A stretch of 64,000 nucleotides of DNA from Bosea sp. AS-1. Lineage in GTDB: Bacteria; Pseudomonadota; Alphaproteobacteria; Rhizobiales; Beijerinckiaceae. Shown here one piece after another: positions 9,282-16,863 of the stretch. Below the pieces are notes generated by a model that was given only the letters and a program-made list of their open reading frames with translations, was not told the origin of the DNA and did not search any database. The stretch spans positions 654,501-718,500 of the forward strand of contig NZ_CP022372.1 of NCBI RefSeq assembly GCF_002220095.1, written 5' to 3'. Within the stretch, counting starts at the first letter, position 1; each line of letters begins with the position of its first letter. The position numbers and the translations under genes were made by a program.

Positions 9282-10607
9282 TCAGCTCTGGGACGGGGGC
9301 AGGTCGGGGTTGATGTCAGGCCTGAAATCGGCGGCGAGATAGGACAACACTGCCTTCGCCAGTGAGACGATGTCGGGCACCGTGGTGTATTCGCCAGGCG
9401 AATGGATGTTGCGGTCGGGCCGGCCGAGCCCGCCGAGCAGCACTTCTTGTTGGCCGGTCGCACGTTGGACCCAGCCGAAATCGGAGCAGCTTGCCGCGCC
9501 CCATTTGCGGAATTGCTCCGGCGCGTAGCCGAAGCCTTCGCCCATGGCTGCCTGCCAGCGCGGCCAATGCGGTCCGGTTGGATCCGCTGTCGGCATGAGG
9601 TGGCCGACCAGCGTTGTCTCGACCGTGAGGCCTGGCACGGCGGCGATGCTGCGGCGGACCACCTCCTCGATCTCGGCCAGCGCATCCTCGAAACGCTCTT
9701 CGGGAGCGTAACGCCGGTTGAGCGTCAGCTCGACGAGAGCAGGCACCTGCCCGCCGGCGGTGCCGCCCTGGATTGCAGCAAGATTGAGCTGGGCCGAGAG
9801 CGGTGGTTTGCCCGGCGGTGGGGGCAGGGCAGAGACGCGCGTCGCGACCTTTGCCTTCAGCTCCGTCAATGCATTGAGCAGTGGCAGTGCCCCCTCGATC
9901 GCATTGAGACCGGAGCCCTTGCGATTGCCCTCGCCGGCATGGACGGCCTGGCCATGGATGCGTACGAGCAGATTGAACAGGCCGAAGCACCCGGCCCAGA
10001 TTCGCGCCTCGGCGCTACCATTGAAGTTGAGGACGTGGCCCTCGAGTCGTCCTTGCTCGGCGAGATGGCGGATGCCGGGGTATAGGCCCCCTTCCTCGTC
10101 CGTGCAGAACAACAGCATCGGATCATAGGCGAGTTCGACCGCGCAGGCCTGCGCCGCGCGCAGCGCCAGGAGTATCGCGGCGATGGAGCCTTTCATGTCG
10201 GCGGCGCCCAAGCCGATCAGGCGGTCACCTTCGCGTTTCATCTGCAGCGGGTCGGTTTCCCAACCAGCCGCGGCGGGAACGGTGTCGACGTGGAAATAGA
10301 GACCGCAGACCGGGCGACCGCTTGCGCGGCTGGCGACGAGATTGGTTCGCGAGCCTGCAGCGGGACCGTTCGGCGCCTGCCATAGCGCCGCCGGCACCAC
10401 GACACGTTCGGACGAAAAGCCGAGCGGCGCGACGAGCTCCTCCATCAAACCAGCGAAGTCGTCATAGCCCAGGCCGGGTGGGAAGGAGGTATCGACCGCG
10501 ATCATCCGGTCGAGTTCGGCGACCGCATCCTCGACATTGGCCTCGATCCAGCCATTGGCGTGCGTGAGCGCAAACATGTCGTGCCGCAAGGGTTTGGCTC
10601 CGGACAT
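9282..10607 (-). CDS. M20 family metallo-amidohydrolase (ArgE/DapE/ACY1 type)
   Basis: A 441-residue M20 enzyme whose metal site looks intact, unlike its paralogue ending at 3068. The motifs are HVDTVP for the first His/Asp, GLGAADMKGS for the bridging Asp, CTDEEGG for the catalytic and ligand Glu pair, and NIHSPGEY for the last His. A dimerisation insert with a GQAVHAGEGN segment lies in the middle. It should remove an acyl or amide group from an imported compound. It is the first gene of the seven-gene minus-strand unit and faces the divergent GntR gene; the substrate-binding protein gene follows 11 bp later. No signal peptide is seen, so it acts in the cytoplasm. Confidence 0.9.
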   Translation of the reverse strand: MSGAKPLRHDMFALTHANGWIEANVEDAVAELDRMIAVDTSFPPGLGYDDFAGLMEELVAPLGFSSERVVVPAALWQAPNGPAAGSRTNLVASRASGRPVCGLYFHVDTVPAAAGWETDPLQMKREGDRLIGLGAADMKGSIAAILLALRAAQACAVELAYDPMLLFCTDEEGGLYPGIRHLAEQGRLEGHVLNFNGSAEARIWAGCFGLFNLLVRIHGQAVHAGEGNRKGSGLNAIEGALPLLNALTELKAKVATRVSALPPPPGKPPLSAQLNLAAIQGGTAGGQVPALVELTLNRRYAPEERFEDALAEIEEVVRRSIAAVPGLTVETTLVGHLMPTADPTGPHWPRWQAAMGEGFGYAPEQFRKWGAASCSDFGWVQRATGQQEVLLGGLGRPDRNIHSPGEYTTVPDIVSLAKAVLSYLAADFRPDINPDLPPSQS

Positions 10608-10710
10608 CGCTCAGCCCAGCGTGGTCGCGCTTGTCCAGCGCTGGCACGATCTGCGATGGAGACCCCGAACCGCCGCAGTTGGCAAAGCCATTTGCGGACC
10701 TCCCTCTTTC

Positions 10711-10723
10711 ATATAAACTATAT
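10711..10723. promoter_or_regulatory. AT-rich inverted repeat, candidate GntR operator
   Basis: In the 135-bp divergent gap between the M20 gene (start 10607) and the GntR gene (start 10743), ATATA at 10711-10715 and TATAT at 10719-10723 form a perfect 5-3-5 dyad. The sequence is strikingly AT-rich for this genome. HutC/UTRA-type GntR proteins bind similar short AT-rich dyads, so this is a plausible autoregulatory and operon operator. It could also simply be part of a -10 region. Confidence 0.45.
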
Positions 10724-10742
10724 AGAAATAGGATCCGACGGC

Positions 10743-11555
10743 ATGCCCCCTGTCAATGCCAAAAAAACGACGCGTGCTGCCGCCGGAACAGGCAACAGCA
10801 CCGGGGCATCCGTGCCGATCCTGCCGAATTTCAGCGCCGGCGAGGCCGCACCGCTCTATGAGCGCGTGAAACGGCACATGTCGGAAGCCATTCTTGTCGG
10901 CGACTGGCCGCCCGGTATGGTCCTGCCGAATGAGACTGTGCTGGCGCAAGGGTTTGGTGTCGCGGTCGGTACCGTCCGCCGCGCCATGAGCGACCTGGTC
11001 GCCGAAGGCCTGCTGACACGACGCCGCAAGACCGGCACGGTCGTGACGGGGCGCACCCCCCATCACAGCCTGCGTTTCTTCTTCCAGTATTTCCGGCTGC
11101 ACCGCGCCGACGGCAGTCTCGTGCGCTCGACCAGTCAGTTCCTGAACGTCGGGTGCTCACCTGCGACACCGGCGCAGGCCGCAGCGCTGCAGATCCGCAC
11201 CGGCGGGGTCGTCAAAATCCACCGCATCCGCCATGCCGACGGTCGACCCGTGATGCACGACAAGCTGGTGCTGGCGGAGGAGAGGCTTCCGGGCTGGCCG
11301 CGCGACACTGCCGAGTTGCCACCCTTGCTCTATCTCCACTTGCTCGAACGCTATGGCATCCGGATTTCCGCGGTTCGCGAGCAGATTACGGCCGACCTCG
11401 CCGATGATGAGGACATCGCGCTGCTCCAGTTGGAGGGACGCGAAGCCGTGCTCACGATCGACGAAGTCGCATATGATCAGGCCGGGATACCCACGATCCT
11501 CGGCTGGCACCGCGCGACGACTGGCGCCCACGCCTATGTCAATGAAGTCAGGTAG
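10743..11555 (+). CDS. GntR family (HutC/UTRA) transcriptional regulator
   Basis: A 270-residue regulator. A winged-helix DNA-binding domain spans roughly residues 36-105 (APLYERVKRHMSEAILVGDW, then NETVLAQGFGVAVGTVRRAM and EGLLTRRRKTGTVVTG). A UTRA ligand domain follows, with the typical features RIRHADGRPVMHDKLVLAEE and a closing EVAYDQAGIPTILGWHRATT. The ATG at 10743 begins MPPVNAKK; the open frame extends upstream but has no family homology there. It diverges from the M20/ABC/M20/M24 operon and probably represses it, released by the imported compound or a product. Confidence 0.92.
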   Translation: MPPVNAKKTTRAAAGTGNSTGASVPILPNFSAGEAAPLYERVKRHMSEAILVGDWPPGMVLPNETVLAQGFGVAVGTVRRAMSDLVAEGLLTRRRKTGTVVTGRTPHHSLRFFFQYFRLHRADGSLVRSTSQFLNVGCSPATPAQAAALQIRTGGVVKIHRIRHADGRPVMHDKLVLAEERLPGWPRDTAELPPLLYLHLLERYGIRISAVREQITADLADDEDIALLQLEGREAVLTIDEVAYDQAGIPTILGWHRATTGAHAYVNEVR

Positions 11556-11615
11556 GTCCGCACCCGCCGCGTCCTTGCTGGGCGCCTCTGACAGATCGGC
11601 CGCCCTGATCAAATC

Positions 11616-12341
11616 TCAACGGTAGATCGGCGGCGATATCGCGCGTCCGAACCATTCGACGAACCCGATGATGTCGAAGACCGGGCGCCCGGTGGCGGCG
11701 GCGATCGCTGCCGAATGAGGCGGAAGATTCGTGCATTCGCACAGGATCGCTCCGACGTTCGGATGGCGGTCGACCAAGGCGCGGGCCGCGCTCACGACTT
11801 CTTCTTCGAGCTGGGCGACGTCGGATGCGCCGCCGCGATTGCCATAGACTTGGCGAAACAGGCTCTCCGGAGGCAGCCCTTCGATGGGAGTATCGGGGCG
11901 CACGCCGACGGCTTCCAGATGACGCGCTGTCAGGGCCTCCGCTGCGAAGGTGAGGATGCCGACCTGCTGGCCGGCGGGCAGCATCGCCTCGATCAACGGC
12001 GCCTGCAGAAGGCTGCTCGTCGCGACAGGAACCGGCAGTGCGGCGGAAAGCTCCTTCTGAAGGAGAGCCAGAAAGCCGCAACTGGTGGTGATGCCCCGCA
12101 CCCCGCAGGCGACGAGATCGAGAGCCGCGGCGATGAAGGGCTCGAGGAACTCCTCCGGGCGGCCATGGACGATGGCTGCGGGGTCGGCGCCGCGCACGAC
12201 CCGGAATTGCACCGGAAACGGCCAGGTCCGGCCATTGCCGATGTCGCCGGGCAGGCGGCGGAAATGGGTGTCGAGCATCAGCACGCCGATGCCCAGATCG
12301 TTCACGACGCCTCCCATCGACTTGAAGTCGGTGCCGGTCAT
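11616..12341 (-). CDS. Asp/Glu/hydantoin racemase family protein
   Basis: A 241-residue protein of the Asp/Glu racemase fold. Two cysteines are in the expected catalytic positions: one in GITTSCGFLALLQ, the other in GAILCECTNLPPH. A two-cysteine racemase or isomerase mechanism is therefore possible. The closest families include hydantoin racemase, maleate isomerase and uncharacterised racemase-like proteins, so the substrate cannot be assigned. It is the last gene of the ten-gene minus-strand unit, and its ATG overlaps the stop of the saccharopine-dehydrogenase-like gene (ATGA). In a D-imino-acid catabolic operon it could supply the epimerisation step. Confidence 0.82.
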   Translation of the reverse strand: MTGTDFKSMGGVVNDLGIGVLMLDTHFRRLPGDIGNGRTWPFPVQFRVVRGADPAAIVHGRPEEFLEPFIAAALDLVACGVRGITTSCGFLALLQKELSAALPVPVATSSLLQAPLIEAMLPAGQQVGILTFAAEALTARHLEAVGVRPDTPIEGLPPESLFRQVYGNRGGASDVAQLEEEVVSAARALVDRHPNVGAILCECTNLPPHSAAIAAATGRPVFDIIGFVEWFGRAISPPIYR

Positions 12342-13486
12342 CTTGGCGCTCCCACCGCGATCGGCCGTGCGGCCTCAGCGGCGGCCCCAAAGAACCAGGC
12401 GAGGAAACGATTGTCCCGCAGCAGCGCCAGCGGAATGTCCTCCTGGGCCAGCAGGCCCGGTTTGCCGATGAGTCCGAGGCGCAGCAGATCGAGCACGGCC
12501 GCAACGTGCGAGGCCGCCGTGCGCCGCATCGCTCCGATGCTGACGCCGTCGATCGTCAGGGGTTCGACCTCCCGCAGGAAATCCGCGCCGTCGCCGCTTG
12601 CCGCGCCGCGCGGGGTGGCTGTGATCGAGATCAGCAGCCGGTCATCCGCGATCTCGGGCAAGGCATTGAGGAAGAGGTTGCGCAGCAGATAGACGCGTTC
12701 GCGCAGCTTCAGCTCGTCCAGCAGGAACGCCATCTGGTCGGCATGCCCGGGATAGCGGATCGTGTGCGAGGTCAGGTTTCCGATCGTTCCGGCCAGGCGC
12801 CGGCGCAGCGTCGCCGGAATGGTGCCGGAGACGAAGACCTCGTAGTCGCGCCCTTCGAGGCTCAGGGGGCTGACCTGCGACAGTGGTGCGAGCTCGGCCT
12901 CCCGGCCGTCGATCAAGGCGAGAGAGGCGCGGGTATATTCGCGCAGTGTCGCGTCGACATCCCAGATCAGCCCGTAGCCGAGCCGTCCCGACGGCGCCTG
13001 CGGCAGCCCGCCGATGCGCACCTCGATATCCGGCTTGCCCTCGCAACGCGCGGCGAGGTCGAGCACCAGCCCGGAGACCAGCCCCGGCGAGATGCCGCAT
13101 TGCGCCACGAAGCAGCCGGAGGCTGCATGGGCTTCGTTTCGGACCGCTTCCAGCGCTGCGCCGTCGTCGCCGAGATCGAGATAGTGGCAGCCCCGGCGTC
13201 GTGCGGCCGCCGCGACCATCGGCGTCGCCGGGGAGGGGAGGGCCGCGATGACGGCATCCGCTTCCGCCAGAACCCGGTCGAGATCGGCGGCATGAGCCGG
13301 GTCGGCCTCGGCGAAGGGCAGGGCGAGTGGCCTGGCCCTCCGGCGCCCGGGTTCCGTGGGATCGGCGAGGAGGAGCTCGAATTCCGGCGCCTCGCGCAGT
13401 TGCAGCGCGAGCGCGATGCCGATCCGCCCGGCGCCGACGATGACGACCTTGAACGGCCGGGGCTCGTTTGCGGTTCGCTCAGCCAT
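12338..13486 (-). CDS. Saccharopine dehydrogenase-like NAD(P)-binding oxidoreductase
   Basis: A 382-residue protein with an N-terminal Rossmann fold ([17 protein letters not shown]) followed by the saccharopine dehydrogenase / lysine 6-dehydrogenase type catalytic domain ([40 protein letters not shown]). The family forms or breaks secondary amines between amino acids and keto acids, or oxidises lysine at the epsilon carbon; the exact substrate is not visible. The chosen start [13 protein letters not shown] overlaps the end of the upstream ABC ATPase gene by eight bases, and the end overlaps the racemase gene. Its place in an amino-acid uptake operon suggests a role in amino-acid or opine breakdown. 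Confidence 0.84.
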   Translation of the reverse strand: MAERTANEPRPFKVVIVGAGRIGIALALQLREAPEFELLLADPTEPGRRRARPLALPFAEADPAHAADLDRVLAEADAVIAALPSPATPMVAAAARRRGCHYLDLGDDGAALEAVRNEAHAASGCFVAQCGISPGLVSGLVLDLAARCEGKPDIEVRIGGLPQAPSGRLGYGLIWDVDATLREYTRASLALIDGREAELAPLSQVSPLSLEGRDYEVFVSGTIPATLRRRLAGTIGNLTSHTIRYPGHADQMAFLLDELKLRERVYLLRNLFLNALPEIADDRLLISITATPRGAASGDGADFLREVEPLTIDGVSIGAMRRTAASHVAAVLDLLRLGLIGKPGLLAQEDIPLALLRDNRFLAWFFGAAAEAARPIAVGAPR

Positions 13487-14258
13487 GGAAGCGCGCGAGG
13501 AAGGTCTTGAGACGTTCGTTGTCGGGGTTGTGCAGGATGCGCTCCGGGCTGCCCTGCTCGGCGATGCGGCCGGCTTCCATGAAGACGACGCGGTCCGAGA
13601 CATCGGCAGCGAAGGAGATCTCATGCGTGACGAGCACCATCGTCATGCCCTGTTCGGCGAGGCCACGCACCACGCCGAGCACCTCCCCGACGAGTTCCGG
13701 GTCAAGCGCACTGGTGATCTCGTCGAGCAGCAGCGCATCCGGCTGCATGGCCAGCGCCCGGGCGATGGCGACGCGCTGCTTCTGCCCGCCCGAGAGCTGG
13801 TCCGGCCGGGCGTCGCGCTTTTCGGCCAGACCGACCTTGGCGATGTAGTCCATCGCGATGTCGACGGCCTCGGCGCGCGGTTTGCGCTGCACGGTCACCG
13901 GCCCCTCGATCACATTCTCCAAGACGCTCATATGCGGAAACAGGTTGAAATGCTGGAACACCATGCCGACATGGCGCCGCAATTCGCCGAGCCCGAGCAT
14001 GTCGCCCGCGCCGCGGAACTTCGGACCGACACGGCGGCCGCGGAAGCTGACCTCCCCCGCATCCGGCATCTCCAGCATGTTCATGCAGCGGATGAAGGTC
14101 GATTTGCCGGAGCCCGAGGGGCCGATGATCGCGACGACTTCGCCGCTCGTCAGCGAGAGGTCGATGCCGTGCAGCACGGTCAGGGCGCCGAATCGCTTGA
14201 CGATGCCGCGGGCCTCGAGAACGGTTTCGCGCGTGGCCTGTGTGGGGACGGAAGTCAT
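13479..14258 (-). CDS. Amino-acid ABC transporter ATP-binding protein (GlnQ/HisP-like)
   Basis: A 259-residue polar-amino-acid ABC ATPase with Walker [10 protein letters not shown]-loop [16 protein letters not shown], signature LSGGQKQR and Walker [14 protein letters not shown]. The start [11 protein letters not shown] lies 14 bp after the permease stop. The visible longer frame upstream is antisense-like noise across the permease gene. It energises import with the neighbouring permease and periplasmic receptor. Only one permease gene is present, so the channel is probably a homodimer, as in several amino-acid systems. Confidence 0.93.
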   Translation of the reverse strand: MTSVPTQATRETVLEARGIVKRFGALTVLHGIDLSLTSGEVVAIIGPSGSGKSTFIRCMNMLEMPDAGEVSFRGRRVGPKFRGAGDMLGLGELRRHVGMVFQHFNLFPHMSVLENVIEGPVTVQRKPRAEAVDIAMDYIAKVGLAEKRDARPDQLSGGQKQRVAIARALAMQPDALLLDEITSALDPELVGEVLGVVRGLAEQGMTMVLVTHEISFAADVSDRVVFMEAGRIAEQGSPERILHNPDNERLKTFLARFHG

Positions 14259-14272
14259 GGAATGGTCCTCGC

Positions 14273-14935
14273 TCAATGGCTGTTGCGAGTCCGGCTCTCG
14301 ACGATGTCGGCGAACTTCGTGATCGGGAACAGGATGGCGAAGTAGAGCACCGCGAGCACGGTGTAGGATTCCAGCGGACGGTAGGTCTGTCCGTTGACGA
14401 TGCTCGCCATGTAGGTGAGTTCCGCCACCGAGATCACCGAGATCAGCGAGGTGTTCTTGAACTGCGTCACCGACTGGTTGATGAAGGCCGGCATCATCCG
14501 GCGGATCGCCTGCGGCAGCACGATGCGGCGCATCACCTGCCAATTCGACATGCCGATCGCCGAGCCTGCCTCCGACTGTCCCTTGTCGATCGAGACGATG
14601 CCGCCGCGGAAGACCTCGGCATAGAAGGCCGCCGCGTAGAGAGAGAGCGTGATCAGCGCCGCCGCCCAGTTGGCGAGGTCGAAGCCGAGCAGCAAAGGCA
14701 GGGCGTAGTAGATCCACAGGAGCTGCACCAGCAGTGGCGTGCAGCGGAACAGCTCCTGGAAGCCCTGCGCCAGCCAGCTCAGCGGCCCGATCCCGGAAAG
14801 CCGTGCGAAGCACAGGAGCAGCCCGAGGACCAGCCCGATGGCGATGGAGGCCACCGTGTAGACGATGGTGATCCAGGCGCCCCAGAGGAAAAGATCGCTC
14901 GCCTGGAGGATCGGCGCGAAGCTCCACGTGTACAT
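14273..14935 (-). CDS. Amino-acid ABC transporter permease (HisM/GlnP family)
   Basis: A 220-residue inner-membrane permease, the usual size. It has about five membrane segments, starting [20 protein letters not shown], and the EAA loop [20 protein letters not shown] that couples to the ATPase. The ATG at 14935 follows an intergenic hairpin after the receptor gene. It belongs to the polar amino-acid uptake family and should work with the adjacent ATPase and receptor. Confidence 0.92.
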   Translation of the reverse strand: MYTWSFAPILQASDLFLWGAWITIVYTVASIAIGLVLGLLLCFARLSGIGPLSWLAQGFQELFRCTPLLVQLLWIYYALPLLLGFDLANWAAALITLSLYAAAFYAEVFRGGIVSIDKGQSEAGSAIGMSNWQVMRRIVLPQAIRRMMPAFINQSVTQFKNTSLISVISVAELTYMASIVNGQTYRPLESYTVLAVLYFAILFPITKFADIVESRTRNSH

Positions 14936-14954
14936 ATCATGCCAGCCTTTCGTG

Positions 14955-14979
14955 AAAGCGGCCCTTGCGGGCCGCCTTT
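14955..14979 (-). promoter_or_regulatory. Intergenic hairpin between receptor and permease genes
   Basis: A perfect 7-bp GC stem (GCGGCCC / GGGCCGC, arms 14958-14964 and 14969-14975) with a 4-nt loop, followed on the minus strand by TTTC. It lies in the 47-bp gap just after the receptor stop. Hairpins here commonly protect the receptor mRNA or act as a partial terminator, so that the receptor is made in excess over the membrane subunits. The role is inferred from position. Confidence 0.6.
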
Positions 14980-14982
14980 GCT

Positions 14983-15810
14983 TTAACCGCCGAAGCCGAA
15001 GCCTTCGGGCATGTCGTCGAGCGTGATGCCGAAGGGCGCCAGGCTCTTCACGATCCAGGTCTGGTTGTTGCCGATGCGGCGGTTGTATTCCGCCCAGGCC
15101 GAGATGAAGGCGCGCGACTTTTCGTCGGCCTTCCAGTTCATGGCGACGACGGAAGGCGTCGACAGCACCGGCGAGGGGACCATCACCTTGCCGATGCCGC
15201 TCGCCTTCTTGCTCATGACGAGGCCGTTCAGCATGGTGTTGACGAGGCCGTCGGCCTTGCCGCTGACCACGGCCACGATGGCTTCGTCGCGCGATTTGAA
15301 GCGCAGCATCTTGGCTTTGGGCAGGTATTGCTGGGCGATCAGGTCCTGCGAGGAGCCGAGATCGACCGCGAAGGTGTATTTCGGGTCGTTCAGCTCGGCC
15401 CAGCTCAGCTTCGAGAGCTCCGCCTTGGGCGAGACGATGATGAAGCTGTTGAAATAGGTCGGAGCCGAGAAGGCGACCGAGAGCGAGCGTTGCGGCGTCG
15501 CGGTGACGCCCAGCGCCAGGTCGGCCTTGCCGCTCTGCACGTCGAGAATGGAGTTGGGCCAGCTCGATTCGACGACTTCCAGCTTGACGCCGAGGGTGTT
15601 GGCGATGTCGCGGGCCATCTCGATGGCGAAGCCGCGCCACTCGCCGGAGCGCGGATCCTTGTTGAAATAGGGGTCCTCGTTGATGATCCCCGGAATGCGC
15701 AGCACGCCGCGCGAGCGAATGGCCTCGATGGTGTCCTCCGCCCGGGCCGAGGCTTGAAGCGCCAGTAATCCCAAGCTGGCGGCGCAGATGGCGCGAATGA
15801 TCGATTTCAT
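14983..15810 (-). CDS. Amino-acid ABC transporter substrate-binding protein
   Basis: A 275-residue periplasmic receptor of the SBP_bac_3 family. A Sec signal peptide ends near LLALQASARAED. The mature part begins TIEAIRSRGVLRIPGII, with the conserved GFAIEMARDIANTLGVKLE and GKADLALGVTATPQRSLSVAFS blocks. The start carries a GGA-type ribosome site (GGAAAGCTC before ATG). A 124-bp gap separates it from the DapA-family gene upstream, the largest gap in the unit, so an internal promoter is possible. Confidence 0.93.
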   Translation of the reverse strand: MKSIIRAICAASLGLLALQASARAEDTIEAIRSRGVLRIPGIINEDPYFNKDPRSGEWRGFAIEMARDIANTLGVKLEVVESSWPNSILDVQSGKADLALGVTATPQRSLSVAFSAPTYFNSFIIVSPKAELSKLSWAELNDPKYTFAVDLGSSQDLIAQQYLPKAKMLRFKSRDEAIVAVVSGKADGLVNTMLNGLVMSKKASGIGKVMVPSPVLSTPSVVAMNWKADEKSRAFISAWAEYNRRIGNNQTWIVKSLAPFGITLDDMPEGFGFGG

Positions 15811-15934
15811 GAGCTTTCCACTCCGTTCCCTTGCCGATGTTGTTCGGTCTTGCGCTGGTGGTCAGGACGCCAAGAGCCTAGGCGACGCACTTGCGCGGAC
15901 AATGCGAGAGTAGGGCGTCCTCCTACCGGTTTTC

Positions 15935-16843
15935 TTATATGTTCGCCCGGCTCTCGAAGGATCGCAGGCTTGCTTCCAGCGCCTGCAGATTTTCGGGGCG
16001 CAGGGCCGCGAGCGGCGCGCGAAGCTCCGCGCCGATCAGGCCGGTCCGTGCGAGCGCGGTCTTCACCGGCACCGGGTTGCTCTCGATGAAGAGATGGCCG
16101 ACGACGTCGAAAAGGGCCTCGTGGATGCGACGGGCCTCGCGCGGATCGCCGGCGAACCAGGCCCGGCACAGCGCGACCACCTCAGCCGGCAGCAGGTTCG
16201 AGGCGACGCTCGTCACGCCATCGGCGCCGAGGGCAAGGAAAGGCAAAGTCAGGCCGTCATCGCCCGAATGGATCACGAAATCCCGACCGAGCGCCTGCCG
16301 CAGCTCCGTGACGCGTTCAGTCTTGCCACCGGCCTCCTTGATGCCGACGATACTGGAGTGAGCCGCGGCCAGCCGCGCGGCCGTCGCCGGCGCGATCTCG
16401 ACGGCGGTGCGCCCCGGCACGCTGTAGAGCATGATCGGCAGGCTGACGGCCTTGGCGATGGCTGAGAAGTGGTCGAACAGACCGTCCTGCGAGGGCTTGT
16501 TGTAATAGGGCGTCACGAGCAGGAGGCCGTCGGCACCGGCAGCCTGGGCGCGTTCGGCCTTGGCGACGGCCAGCCGCGTCGCATTCGAGCCGGCGCCGGC
16601 CATGACGAAGGCGCGCCCGGCCGCGGCCTTGACCGTGGTGCGAATGACGTCCTCGGCCTCGTCGTCGCTGAGCGTCGCGGCCTCGCCGGTCGTGCCGACC
16701 GGCACGAGCCCGGCGACACCGGCCGCGAGCTGTGCCGCGATCAGCCTTTCGAGCGCCGGCTTGTCCACTGCTCCGCTGCGGAACGGCGTGACCAGAGCGG
16801 TGAAGACGCCGGTCAAACGCTGGCGCAGTTTGGGATCGATCAT
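15935..16843 (-). CDS. DapA-family lyase/deaminase (dihydrodipicolinate synthase-like)
   Basis: A TIM-barrel class I aldolase of 302 residues. All canonical motifs are present: GTTGE with Thr51/Thr52, TPYYNKP with Tyr113/Tyr114, Tyr140 and Arg145 in YSVPGRT, and the Schiff-base Lys169 in GIKEAGG. On motifs alone it could be a true 4-hydroxy-tetrahydrodipicolinate synthase. Its place directly after an aldehyde dehydrogenase gene and an HcnABC-like dehydrogenase suggests instead a catabolic relative such as pyrroline-4-hydroxy-2-carboxylate deaminase. I use the ATG at 16843 because a GGAG site lies eight bases upstream; an ATG at 16861 (MQGANPM) also exists but has no such site. Confidence 0.88.
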   Translation of the reverse strand: MIDPKLRQRLTGVFTALVTPFRSGAVDKPALERLIAAQLAAGVAGLVPVGTTGEAATLSDDEAEDVIRTTVKAAAGRAFVMAGAGSNATRLAVAKAERAQAAGADGLLLVTPYYNKPSQDGLFDHFSAIAKAVSLPIMLYSVPGRTAVEIAPATAARLAAAHSSIVGIKEAGGKTERVTELRQALGRDFVIHSGDDGLTLPFLALGADGVTSVASNLLPAEVVALCRAWFAGDPREARRIHEALFDVVGHLFIESNPVPVKTALARTGLIGAELRAPLAALRPENLQALEASLRSFESRANI

Positions 16844-16863
16844 CGGATTGGCTCCTTGCATCG

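Noticed and set aside
3062..9342. Long plus-strand frames opposite the M20, ABC ATPase, permease and binding-protein genes
   Set aside because: Asp/Arg/His-rich translations without domains; the minus-strand genes account for the region with canonical motifs.
11548..12504. Alternative minus-strand frame overlapping the racemase-like gene
   Set aside because: Arg/Ser-rich, no family motifs, and it would break the ATGA coupling of the real genes.
15935..16861. DapA-family gene as the lysine-biosynthetic dapA
   Set aside because: Motifs permit it, but tight clustering with catabolic dehydrogenases and an amino-acid importer makes a catabolic role more likely. Not excluded.
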